Shown: positions 23,913 to 30,409 of the stretch, piece by piece | Numbering within the stretch: the stretch's first letter is position 1 | Layout of the letters: every line of letters begins with the position of its first letter | Assembly (NCBI GenBank): GCA_910579015.1 | Contig: CAJTRO010000042.1 | Span: 1-30,409 of the forward strand | Length of the DNA: 30,409 nt | DNA from: an uncultured Dorea sp. | Lineage (GTDB): Bacteria; Bacillota_A; Clostridia; Lachnospirales; Lachnospiraceae | Direction of reading: 5' to 3' | Notes under the pieces: generated by a model | What the model was told of the DNA's origin: nothing | Databases searched by the model: none | What the model saw: the letters and a program-made list of their open reading frames with translations, nothing else | Made by a program: the position numbers and the translations under genes

Positions 23913-23938
23913 GGGCTCGGCGTAAAACCGCAGAGCCC
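23913..23938. repeat. Intercistronic hairpin, aldolase-dehydrogenase gap
   Basis: gggctc (23913-23918) pairs with gagccc (23933-23938), with an inner gcg/cgc helix beyond one mismatch. No T-run follows, so an mRNA-stability or processing element is more likely than a terminator. Confidence 0.45.
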
Positions 23939-23970
23939 TGTACATAGATAAAAGAAGGGAGAAGATATTT

Positions 23971-25017
23971 ATGTCAATCAGTATTAAGACGGCGGCTGTT
24001 ACAGGAGAGAAGAAGGTGGAGATCCTGGATCTTGAAACTCCGGATCTCCGCCAGGGAGAAGCGCTCGTAAAGATACACGCTGTTGCACTCTGTACATTGG
24101 AGCAGCGTATATTCCAGGGAGAAGTAAAAATGCCGCTTCCCTGTACCGGAGGCCATGAGGCGGCCGGTGAGATCGCCGCTTTGGGAGAGGGCGTGAATCT
24201 GAAAAAATGGGCGGTCGGAGACCGCGTTGCAGTTCGTATGCTGTACAGCTGTGGAGAGTGCTACTACTGCCGTACCGGACACACCAATATGTGTGAGCGT
24301 GCACAGAAGAAACCGACTCGTGAAGGTCTTTTAGCCGGCCCGGGAGGATTGTGCGATTATGTGATCGTAGATACTGCGTCCCTCTTTAAAATTCCGGATA
24401 CCCTGAGCTATGAGGAAGCGAGTCTGACAGAGCCGCTGGCATGTGTCGTTCACAGTGTAGGAAGAGCCGATATCCAGCTTGGCGAGGATGTTGCTGTGAT
24501 CGGCGGCGGTATCATGGGACAGTACCATGTAATGCTCGCAAAACGCAAAGGTGCAAGAGTGATCATGAGCGAAGTGGATGAGGCCCGCCGCAAGCTGGCG
24601 TTGAGCCTTGGGGCAGACATTGTGTTCAATCCGATGGAGCATGATCCGGTAGAGTATGTGAAGTCCCTGACAGAAGGAAGAGGTGCGGATGTGGTGTTCA
24701 ACACTACAGCAATCCCGAGTGTTGTTCCGCAGGCAATCGGAATGACGGGAAAGGCCGGCCGCATGATCCAGTACAGCTCCATGCACCCGGATGCGCCGAC
24801 TCCGGTAAGCCCGCAGATGCTTCACGGGCAGGAGGTTATCCTGACAGGCTCCATTAGCCCGGACGGACATGATTTTTACACCGCAAATCGTCTGCTTTCA
24901 GGCGGGATCGTTGACTGCAGGCCGCTCATTGCAAAGAAATTTGAATTTGCTGACGCACAGAAGGCTTTTGAGGCGGCAATCGTACCGGGAACGTTCCGTG
25001 TGATCATTACAAATTAA
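23971..25017 (+). CDS. Zinc-dependent alcohol dehydrogenase (medium-chain family)
   Basis: The 348-residue enzyme belongs to the threonine/sorbitol dehydrogenase branch of medium-chain dehydrogenases and should interconvert an alcohol and a ketone or aldehyde with NAD(H). Catalytic zinc ligands are Cys41 (AVALCTLEQ) and His62-Glu63 (TGGHEAAGE). The structural zinc is held by Cys94, Cys97, Cys100 and Cys108 (CGECYYCRTGHTNMC). The Rossmann motif is AVIGGGIMGQYHVMLAKRKG, followed by an acidic strand end (SEVDE) favouring NAD. It lies between the aldolase and permease genes on the same strand with short gaps, so it is part of the operon. Substrate unknown. Confidence 0.9.
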   Translation: MSISIKTAAVTGEKKVEILDLETPDLRQGEALVKIHAVALCTLEQRIFQGEVKMPLPCTGGHEAAGEIAALGEGVNLKKWAVGDRVAVRMLYSCGECYYCRTGHTNMCERAQKKPTREGLLAGPGGLCDYVIVDTASLFKIPDTLSYEEASLTEPLACVVHSVGRADIQLGEDVAVIGGGIMGQYHVMLAKRKGARVIMSEVDEARRKLALSLGADIVFNPMEHDPVEYVKSLTEGRGADVVFNTTAIPSVVPQAIGMTGKAGRMIQYSSMHPDAPTPVSPQMLHGQEVILTGSISPDGHDFYTANRLLSGGIVDCRPLIAKKFEFADAQKAFEAAIVPGTFRVIITN

Positions 25018-25048
25018 TTTATCTGAGAATTTATGAGGAGGGAACTAT

Positions 25049-26368
25049 ATGGAAAACAATGAACAGGGAAAACTTGGTTTATTGCCGTGTGTCACGATTT
25101 TGACCGGTGGTTGTATCGGCAGTGCAATCTTTTCACTTTCCGGTATGACAATGTATTATGCTGGTCCCGCAGTCATCCTGACGTGGATCATTGCGGCGGT
25201 GATCTTGGGATTATATGGGATCATGGTTGCAGAGCTTTCCATCAGATATCCAAAGTCGGGCGGCATGTTTGTATTCCCGGCAAAGGCGATGAATAAGAAA
25301 TGGGGGTTTGTCTCCGCATGGGGTTACCTGATCTCTAATTGTATCGCGGTTGCATTTTCTGCAATCTATGTGGCTACATATCTTGGTGTAGGCTTTCCGG
25401 CTCTGGCTCCGCTTCAGGTTCCGCTGGCACTTATCTCTATCGTGTTTGTAACGGTGCTGAACCTGCTGCAGATTACGGCTGCAGGTAAGTTTAACAACTT
25501 GCTTGTAGCGCTGCTGGTTGTCACGATGGTAGTTTACGGTGTGGTTGCATTTACACACTCGAACTTTAACTGGGGAAATTTCTCCAACTTTTTTGAAGGC
25601 GGAATGGGAACCTTTGGCTGGATTCAGGCAGTACCGAACGCTATGGTAGCGTATGGTTCCGTAGTATCCATTGCATTTATGGTAAGCGAAGTAAAGAATC
25701 CGAACAGGACGGTTCCGAAGTCCATGGCGATTTCTCTGATTCTGGTCGTATTCCTTTATTTGATGATGATCGCCGGAACAGTAGGCCACCTTACTACTCA
25801 GTATTTGATCGACAATCCGGGTATGCGCTTCATTCCGATGTTTGCGGTGGCATGGACGTCTATGAGTAATATTCCGTGGTTGAGTAAGCTGATCTCAATT
25901 TCCGCGTTCATCGCGTTGATTACAACAATGCTTGTTGTACAGGCTATCAATGCAAGAGCCATGAGTTCTATGGCAGAGGAAGGAATGCTGCCGGCAGTTT
26001 TAGCAAAGAGCAATAAGAACAACGCTCCGTCCGTCAGCACGATCGTGCTTGCAGCGGCAGCGGCTGCCTTGAGCTGTTTTCCGAGTATTACTGAGCTTTT
26101 AGTAAACCTGGGTTCCATTACTGCGGCACTGACTATTGTGATCGTATGCATGGCGCTGATCCAGTCCCGGAAAAAGCTGCCTTATGTGGAGGGAAATTAC
26201 CGTGCTCCGGGTGGAGACGGACTGGTGATATTTACCATCATCGTAATTGTTGTAACTTATATTCCTGCCATTTTTAACGGCGGTGCGCAGATGTGGATCT
26301 TTACAGCTATTCTCTATGTAGTCGGCCTGGTGGTTATGGCATATTATACGGGCAAAGAGAAGAAGTAG
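25049..26368 (+). CDS. APC-family amino acid/amine permease, copy 1
   Basis: The 439-residue protein has about 12 membrane helices and the amino acid-polyamine-organocation superfamily layout. The TM1 substrate-binding break is TGGCIGSAIFSLSGM, TM2 ends in LSIRYPKSGGMFVFP, and the loop MVSEVKNPNRTVPKSMAISL is typical. It probably imports the operon's substrate, most likely an amino acid or a related amine, by proton or sodium symport or antiport. It is a close paralogue of the permease at 28140 and lies 31 bases after the dehydrogenase gene. BCCT or ABC-type betaine carriers, usual for betaine import, are not present. Confidence 0.88.
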   Translation: MENNEQGKLGLLPCVTILTGGCIGSAIFSLSGMTMYYAGPAVILTWIIAAVILGLYGIMVAELSIRYPKSGGMFVFPAKAMNKKWGFVSAWGYLISNCIAVAFSAIYVATYLGVGFPALAPLQVPLALISIVFVTVLNLLQITAAGKFNNLLVALLVVTMVVYGVVAFTHSNFNWGNFSNFFEGGMGTFGWIQAVPNAMVAYGSVVSIAFMVSEVKNPNRTVPKSMAISLILVVFLYLMMIAGTVGHLTTQYLIDNPGMRFIPMFAVAWTSMSNIPWLSKLISISAFIALITTMLVVQAINARAMSSMAEEGMLPAVLAKSNKNNAPSVSTIVLAAAAAALSCFPSITELLVNLGSITAALTIVIVCMALIQSRKKLPYVEGNYRAPGGDGLVIFTIIVIVVTYIPAIFNGGAQMWIFTAILYVVGLVVMAYYTGKEKK

Positions 26369-26386
26369 ATAAAAGGAGGAGTTAAA

Positions 26387-27289
26387 ATGATTCATATATA
26401 TGATTTTGAGGAAGCCGTACCGGGTGCATCCAGAGTAGCATTTGGTTCCTTCGACGGTCTGCACATCGGTCACAGAGCGGTTATAGGAAAACTTTGTGGT
26501 TATGAGACTCAGACTCCGGTAGTTTTAAGTTTTGAGGAGAATGAGAAGTCGATCATCTATTCTGAGGGTGAGAAAGAATATTTGCTGAAAGACAGCGGAG
26601 TGGAAATTATGGTATCTATGCCGGTGAAGGACGCATACGCTATGACCGGAGAGGAGTTCGCGAAAGAGATACTTGCAAAAAGGCTTCAGGCGAAAAGCGT
26701 TGTGGCAGGGGAGAATATATCCTTCGGTTCGGAGGGGCTGGGGATTGACGCGCTGAAAGAATTTGGTGAAAAATATGGCTTCGCGGTAGATGTCATGCCG
26801 ACTGTATATTTAGGCGGTGAGCCTGTGACTACTGACAGGGTTAAGAAAGCGATCGAAGACGGAGATTTCCGGCGTATGAATGTGCTGCTTGGACATGCTT
26901 ATCTTATGAGAGGAACGGTGGTACATGGTAAAGCGGCCGGACGTAAGGTAGGTATGCCGACAGCAAATTTAGATGTAGCGAAGAATAAATTATTCCCGCC
27001 TCACGGAGTGTACGGAACATTGTCCTACATGGACGGAACATTTTTCAGAGGTATGACGAATATTGGGTTAAGACCTTCTGATGACGATGTTCCGATTGCT
27101 ACGATCGAAACTTTTCTTTTGGATTTTGACCGGGATATCTATGGAAAAGATATTAAGTTGGAAATACATGCCTATATCCGCGGCGTAAAGAAATTCGCGA
27201 ATCTGGAAGAAGTGAAAAAACAGGTGGACAAGGATATTGAAGCCGTGCGGGTATATATGGACGGCGTAATTTATAACATGAAGAAATAA
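26387..27289 (+). CDS. RibF-type riboflavin kinase/FAD synthetase
   Basis: The 300-residue bifunctional enzyme phosphorylates riboflavin to FMN and adenylylates it to FAD. The N-terminal nucleotidyltransferase domain has FGSFDGLHIGHRAVIGKL (HxGH-type) and ENISFGSEGLGIDALKEFG; the C-terminal flavokinase domain has HGKAAGRKVGMPTANLDV, PPHGVYGT and TIETFLLDFDRDIYGKDIKL. It is somewhat shorter and more diverged than housekeeping RibF. It lies 18 bases after the permease gene as the apparent last gene of the operon, instead of next to truB or rpsO. It may be a dedicated second copy that supplies flavin for the pathway or modifies another compound. Confidence 0.82.
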   Translation: MIHIYDFEEAVPGASRVAFGSFDGLHIGHRAVIGKLCGYETQTPVVLSFEENEKSIIYSEGEKEYLLKDSGVEIMVSMPVKDAYAMTGEEFAKEILAKRLQAKSVVAGENISFGSEGLGIDALKEFGEKYGFAVDVMPTVYLGGEPVTTDRVKKAIEDGDFRRMNVLLGHAYLMRGTVVHGKAAGRKVGMPTANLDVAKNKLFPPHGVYGTLSYMDGTFFRGMTNIGLRPSDDDVPIATIETFLLDFDRDIYGKDIKLEIHAYIRGVKKFANLEEVKKQVDKDIEAVRVYMDGVIYNMKK

Positions 27290-27406
27290 TAGTGAAAATT
27301 GAACTGAACAGAGCCGGAGACAGAGAGGAAACGGGCCGCCGTATGAATAGGACATAAAGTCTGATTTTTGCGGAAACCCGCCTCTCTTCGGCAGTTATAG
27401 AAAGCA

Positions 27407-27982
27407 TTAAGAAAGATTCTGGGTATAGGGCGGGCTGGAAATAATGACGATCGTCGCAGGTTCTTCTTCCGTATAAATAAAATGCTCACTTTTGGAGTCG
27501 AAGATGAGGCTGTCGCCCTGTCCGAGCTGATAGGGTGTCTCACCCACCATTACAGAGACCTGGCCGGACAATGCAATGATCAGTTCCTGTCCTTTGTCGT
27601 GCTTGTGGATATGATGCTCCTTTGGCTGGTTGGGAGGCATATATACATAGCTCATTTGGAGATTCGAGGAGTCCTCGGAGGTGACGACCTGATAAATAAT
27701 GTTGTCGCTCCCGGAGCTTTTCTTGAACAGGTTCTTCCTGCGGAACAGATTCGGGGTTGGGCCGTCCGGTATCATAAAATGGATCATATTTATTTTGAAG
27801 TAATCTGCCAGCCTCTGAAGATTGGTGATGGATATGGAATGCTTTCCATTTTCCAGTCCGGAAAGGTAAGAATAGCTCATGTCAGTGCCCTTTGAGAGCT
27901 CTTGCAGAGAAATACCCCGAATTTTCCGGAGCGCCCTTATTTTTTTACCTATATCGATATTAGTTTGATTTTTGTTTTCCAC
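27407..27982 (-). CDS. XRE-cupin transcriptional regulator, second copy
   Basis: The 191-residue protein is closely similar throughout to the regulator at 19777: helix-turn-helix (IGKKIRALRKIRGISLQELS, SYLSGLENGKHSISITNLQR) and cupin (MPPNQPKEHHIHKHDKGQEL, EHFIYTEEEPATIVIISSPP). It starts with GTG (27980-27982), ten bases after AAGGAG; alignment with the paralogue supports this start. It is divergent from the APC permease gene at 28140 and probably controls it from the shared 157-base intergenic region. It converges on the RibF gene; the 117 bases between them hold no clear terminator. The duplication of regulator plus permease suggests two versions of one sensing-and-uptake module. Confidence 0.9.
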   Translation of the reverse strand: MENKNQTNIDIGKKIRALRKIRGISLQELSKGTDMSYSYLSGLENGKHSISITNLQRLADYFKINMIHFMIPDGPTPNLFRRKNLFKKSSGSDNIIYQVVTSEDSSNLQMSYVYMPPNQPKEHHIHKHDKGQELIIALSGQVSVMVGETPYQLGQGDSLIFDSKSEHFIYTEEEPATIVIISSPPYTQNLS

Positions 27983-28100
27983 AGTGGTTTATCTCCTTTT
28001 TAGAAGTGCAGTCTGCTCAAATTATTTTACTACAAAAAAATCCATTTCGAAAGGGAATTTTGAAAAAATGTCTAAAAATGCAACGAATGAGGAAGGAGGA

Positions 28101-28126
28101 GTATTGTAGTGCCTTTACTGCAATAC
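28101..28126 (+). repeat. Hairpin between Shine-Dalgarno and permease start
   Basis: gtattgtagt (28101-28110) and actgcaatac (28117-28126) pair at nine of ten positions around a six-base loop. The hairpin lies between a strong AAGGAGG (28093-28099) and the ATG at 28140 and covers the leader-peptide start at 28109. It could serve as an operator dyad or as a translational switch. Confidence 0.5.
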
Positions 28127-28150
28127 GATTTAAAAAAATATGTCAGATAA
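28109..28150 (+). CDS. Possible 13-residue leader peptide overlapping the permease start
   Basis: A GTG at 28109, nine bases after AAGGAGG, opens a 13-codon frame (MPLLQYDLKKYVR) that stops at 28148-28150, eight bases beyond the first base of the permease ATG at 28140. The permease itself has no Shine-Dalgarno close to its ATG, so it may be translated by coupling to this peptide. A run of seven A residues (28132-28138) lies within it; loss of one A would fuse the peptide in frame to the permease. Translation is inferred. Confidence 0.4.
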   Translation: MPLLQYDLKKYVR

Positions 28151-29474
28151 TAAACAGGATGGAAAATTGGGTTTAATGACATGTGTCACAATGATTGCAG
28201 GGAGTATGATAGGAAGTGCTATTTTTTCTCTGTCAGGACTTACTATTTATCAGGCCGGGCCGTCGGCTGTTCTTACATGGATTCTTGCGGCATTGATCAT
28301 GATGGGCTATGGACTGATCTGCGCGGAGCTGTCAACGAGATTTCCGAAGTCGGGAGGCGTTTTCGTGTTCCCGTCCAAGGCTCTTGGAAAGACAACGGAA
28401 CAGGGAAAATTCTGGGGCTGGATCTCCACATGGGGATATATTAACGCTAATATTGTGGCAATTGCATTTGCGGCAATCTATGTAGGGACTTATTTGAGCG
28501 TAGGATTCCCGGTGTTTGCTAATATGCAGATTCCGCTGGCTGTCATTTCCGTGGTGCTGATCAGTATACTGAACAGTGTGAAATTCTCCATTGCGGGAAG
28601 AGCGAACACCACGCTTGTATTCGGTATGGTGATCGCAATGGCAATTTATATTGCAGTTGCTTTTGGCAGCGGTGCATGGGATTCGGCGCTCCTGGCACCC
28701 TTCTTTACGCAGGGGGCCGGCGGAAGCACAGGCTTTTTGACCGTAGTCCCGACCGCCATGGTTGCTTATGGATCTATCGTAGCGATCGCATTTATGGTGT
28801 CCGAAGTAAGAGATCCGAACAAAAATGTTCCGAAGTCTATCTTTATCGCAATGACGCTTGTATTGATTTTATATCTGGGAATCATCATAGCAACGGTCGG
28901 AATGATCTCTGCCGGTTTCCTGACTGAGAATCCGGGTATGCAGTATATTCCATTGTATGCGGCGGCGTTTACAAAGCTGGCAGGTATTCCGTGGATTTCC
29001 AAGGTTATTTCTATTGCGGCGCTTCTGGCGCTTTTAACGACTATGCTGGTAGTAATGTCCATTACAGCCAGAGCGGTTCAGGCGTCTGCCGAAAGCGGGG
29101 TTATGCCGGCAAAGCTGGCGGAGAACAACAAGTTTGGAGTGCCGGTGTATGCGGTGATCCTGCTTGCCGTTCCGAGTATCGCTGTTTCCTGTTTCCCGCA
29201 GTTTACTTCTACGATCGTAGGCTTTGCGGCACTGTTTGCGGCGGTAACCATCTCCATCAACTGCATTTCGCTGATCGTTGCCAGAAAGAAATTTGAACTG
29301 CCTGACGGAGCTTTCAGGGCCCCCGGCGGAAATGCACTGCCGATCATTGCAATGGCTCTCATCGTAATTTGTTATATCCCGGATATTGTGAAGGGAGGAT
29401 GGATAATCTGGGCATATTCCATCGCATGGTATCTGGTAGGAATTATTTTCTATAAGGTGCGGACGAAAAAGTAA
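28140..29474 (+). CDS. APC-family amino acid/amine permease, copy 2
   Basis: The 444-residue paralogue of the permease at 25049 has the same 12-helix layout and closely matching motifs (GKLGLMTCVTMIAGSMIGSA, TRFPKSGGVFVFPSKALG, MVSEVRDPNKNVPKS). Compared with copy 1 it has a short insertion after the TM2 loop (TTEQGKFWG). ATG 28140 aligns with the start of copy 1 but lacks a nearby ribosome binding site; the frame cannot extend upstream because TAA lies at 28131. It is divergent from the second XRE-cupin regulator and is followed by a strong terminator. It probably carries the same or a related substrate as the operon permease. Confidence 0.88.
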   Translation: MSDNKQDGKLGLMTCVTMIAGSMIGSAIFSLSGLTIYQAGPSAVLTWILAALIMMGYGLICAELSTRFPKSGGVFVFPSKALGKTTEQGKFWGWISTWGYINANIVAIAFAAIYVGTYLSVGFPVFANMQIPLAVISVVLISILNSVKFSIAGRANTTLVFGMVIAMAIYIAVAFGSGAWDSALLAPFFTQGAGGSTGFLTVVPTAMVAYGSIVAIAFMVSEVRDPNKNVPKSIFIAMTLVLILYLGIIIATVGMISAGFLTENPGMQYIPLYAAAFTKLAGIPWISKVISIAALLALLTTMLVVMSITARAVQASAESGVMPAKLAENNKFGVPVYAVILLAVPSIAVSCFPQFTSTIVGFAALFAAVTISINCISLIVARKKFELPDGAFRAPGGNALPIIAMALIVICYIPDIVKGGWIIWAYSIAWYLVGIIFYKVRTKK

Positions 29475-29498
29475 GGCTGGCTTTCGGATAGTTTTTTT

Positions 29499-29546
29499 GA
29501 ATCCTTCGACTGTAATGGTGTGCGGTCGGGGGATTCTTTTCTTTTT
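29499..29546 (+). terminator. Intrinsic terminator, copy 2 of the repeated unit
   Basis: A 14-base-pair stem including G-T pairs (29499-29512 with 29523-29536) is followed by ttttcttttt. Sequence and downstream flank are clearly related to the terminator at 17359-17407, but the neighbouring toxin-like frame and RNA promoter of copy 1 are not found here. It now serves as the 3' end of the permease gene. Confidence 0.8.
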
Positions 29547-29673
29547 ATAATGGTAAAGCATTCTAAGGGGAGGCTGTTTATTGTGAGGGTAATACATTTA
29601 ATAGAAAAAATATAGTGTGTCAGAATTCAACATCTTTGTTCTTTGTATGTGTCAGATTAAAATATTCTTGAAA

Positions 29674-29694
29674 GCGATATGTGCACAATATCGC
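29674..29694. promoter_or_regulatory. Near-palindromic dyad upstream of the recombinase gene
   Basis: gcgatat (29674-29680) and atatcgc (29688-29694) flank gtgcaca, giving a nearly complete 21-base palindrome. Together with the next dyad it may be a recombinase binding subsite or an operator. Confidence 0.4.
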
Positions 29695-29699
29695 CATAG

Positions 29700-29724
29700 A
29701 TTTATTTTCCTGCGGGAAATAAAT
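29700..29724. promoter_or_regulatory. Second dyad upstream of the recombinase gene
   Basis: atttattttcc (29700-29710) pairs with gggaaataaat (29714-29724), with one G-T pair and a three-base loop. It lies about 14 bases before the recombinase ribosome binding site and could be a recombination subsite, an operator or an mRNA hairpin. Confidence 0.45.
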
Positions 29725-29753
29725 ACTGCACACCAAAGAGGAGGTCGAAATGA

Positions 29754-30347
29754 ATGATATACGGATATGTGCGTGTAAGTACCAGGGAGCAGAATGAGGC
29801 ACGGCAGATGAAGGCAATGAGTGAGATTGAGGTGCCGACAGAGAACATCTATATGGACAAACAGTCTGGCAAGGATTTTAAACGGCCGATGTATAACCGG
29901 ATGGTCAGAAGACTAAGAGAAGACGATGTGATATTTGTGAAGAGCATCGACCGGCTGGGGCGAAATTATGAGGAAATACTGGAACAATGGAGATTTCTGA
30001 CGAAAGAGAAGAAAGTAGACATCGTAGTCCTTGATATGGAGCTTCTGGATACCAGAAGAGGGAAGGACTTGATGGGAACATTTCTAAGCGATGTTGTTTT
30101 ACAAGTATTATCGTTTGTTGCAGAAAATGAGCGGAAGAATATCAGAGAGAGACAGAAAGAAGGAATCGAGGCGGCGAAGATGCGCGGGGTGCAGTTCGGA
30201 AGGCCGAAGCGTAATCTGCCGGATAATTTTGAACAGGTTTGTTATCAGTGGAAAAGCGGTGAGATCCTGGGGAAGGAGGCGGCCAGGCTCTGCAGTATGC
30301 CGTTGTCGACGTTTTATGGGAGGGCGAGGGAAGTTAATATAGGGTGA
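29754..30347 (+). CDS. Serine recombinase, resolvase/invertase family
   Basis: The 197-residue protein has the resolvase catalytic domain: MIYGYVRVSTREQNEARQ with nucleophile Ser9, the DKQSGKDFKRP segment, and the arginine motif SIDRLGRNYEEI. These are followed by the long E-helix (DVVLQVLSFVAENERKNIRE) and a C-terminal helix-turn-helix (GEILGKEAARLCSMPLSTFY). It cuts and rejoins DNA at paired short sites, either resolving cointegrates or inverting a segment. No transposase is adjacent in the window, so it may be a stand-alone invertase or part of an element continuing beyond 30409. The ATG at 29754 has GAGGAGGT eight bases upstream; an earlier ATG at 29750 is out of frame. Confidence 0.92.
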   Translation: MIYGYVRVSTREQNEARQMKAMSEIEVPTENIYMDKQSGKDFKRPMYNRMVRRLREDDVIFVKSIDRLGRNYEEILEQWRFLTKEKKVDIVVLDMELLDTRRGKDLMGTFLSDVVLQVLSFVAENERKNIRERQKEGIEAAKMRGVQFGRPKRNLPDNFEQVCYQWKSGEILGKEAARLCSMPLSTFYGRAREVNIG

Positions 30348-30409
30348 AATATTTTGATTTTTTTTAATTGAAAGTATATGGGGCTGTCGGTTAATAGATA
30401 GTCATGAAC

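Noticed and set aside
28109..28160. Ribosomal -1 frameshift fusing the leader frame to the permease
   Set aside because: The permease is in the +1 frame relative to the leader, so an ordinary -1 slip on the A-run would not join them; coupling or A-run length change is more plausible.
1..30409. CRISPR arrays, tRNA and rRNA genes
   Set aside because: Reading through the window I saw no regularly spaced repeats, cloverleaf-like segments or rRNA sequence; only dispersed short repeats were found.

Overview
The window looks like a chromosome segment of a gut-type Clostridia, most likely Lachnospiraceae. This rests on the gene families seen (Eis-type acetyltransferase, SpoIID-domain protein, T-box-controlled pheST, XRE-cupin regulators, a Grd-type selenoprotein), strong AGGAGG ribosome binding sites, Firmicute-type promoters and moderate base composition with AT-rich intergenic stretches. 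The genus is inferred, not shown.

Positions 1-7780 are a mosaic accessory region. It holds a small coiled-coil protein (minus strand) and a stretch of decayed genes: an acetolactate synthase remnant with a large internal deletion, a GNAT acetyltransferase remnant and further scraps. Intact msrA, an Eis-like and a RimJ/L-like acetyltransferase follow. Next come a minus-strand MerR regulator plus two-gene ABC exporter operon, a small membrane protein, and the cupin half of a broken XRE-cupin regulator.

Positions 7780-17190 are conserved housekeeping: a SpoIID/LytB-domain protein, a YihY/BrkB membrane protein, a phenylalanine T-box leader with pheS and pheT, signal peptide peptidase sppA, an RDD membrane protein and queA.

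Positions 17190-18264 contain no large gene but hold what looks like a complete type I toxin-antitoxin unit missed by ordinary gene calling. It comprises a 32-residue Fst-like membrane peptide on the minus strand, with its own promoter and Shine-Dalgarno hairpin, facing a short plus-strand RNA with a consensus promoter and strong terminator. A decayed copy of the terminator end recurs near 29.5 kb.

Positions 18265-29474 are the most interesting part: an apparent catabolic operon. In order it encodes aldehyde dehydrogenase, an XRE-cupin regulator, a Grd-type selenoprotein B whose reading frame continues through an in-frame TGA (selenocysteine) to 21729, and a GrdE/GrdI-like partner in which the Asn-Cys pyruvoyl/cleavage site is Asn-Tyr. 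A DhnA-type class I aldolase, a zinc alcohol dehydrogenase, an APC permease and a RibF-type flavokinase/FAD synthetase follow. A second XRE-cupin regulator and a second APC permease lie divergently beyond. No GrdA, GrdC or GrdD is present. The combination suggests import of an amino-acid-like or quaternary amine compound, selenium-dependent reductive chemistry, and aldolase/dehydrogenase processing of the carbon skeleton; the substrate is unknown.

The window ends with a serine recombinase preceded by two adjacent dyads that could be its binding sites.
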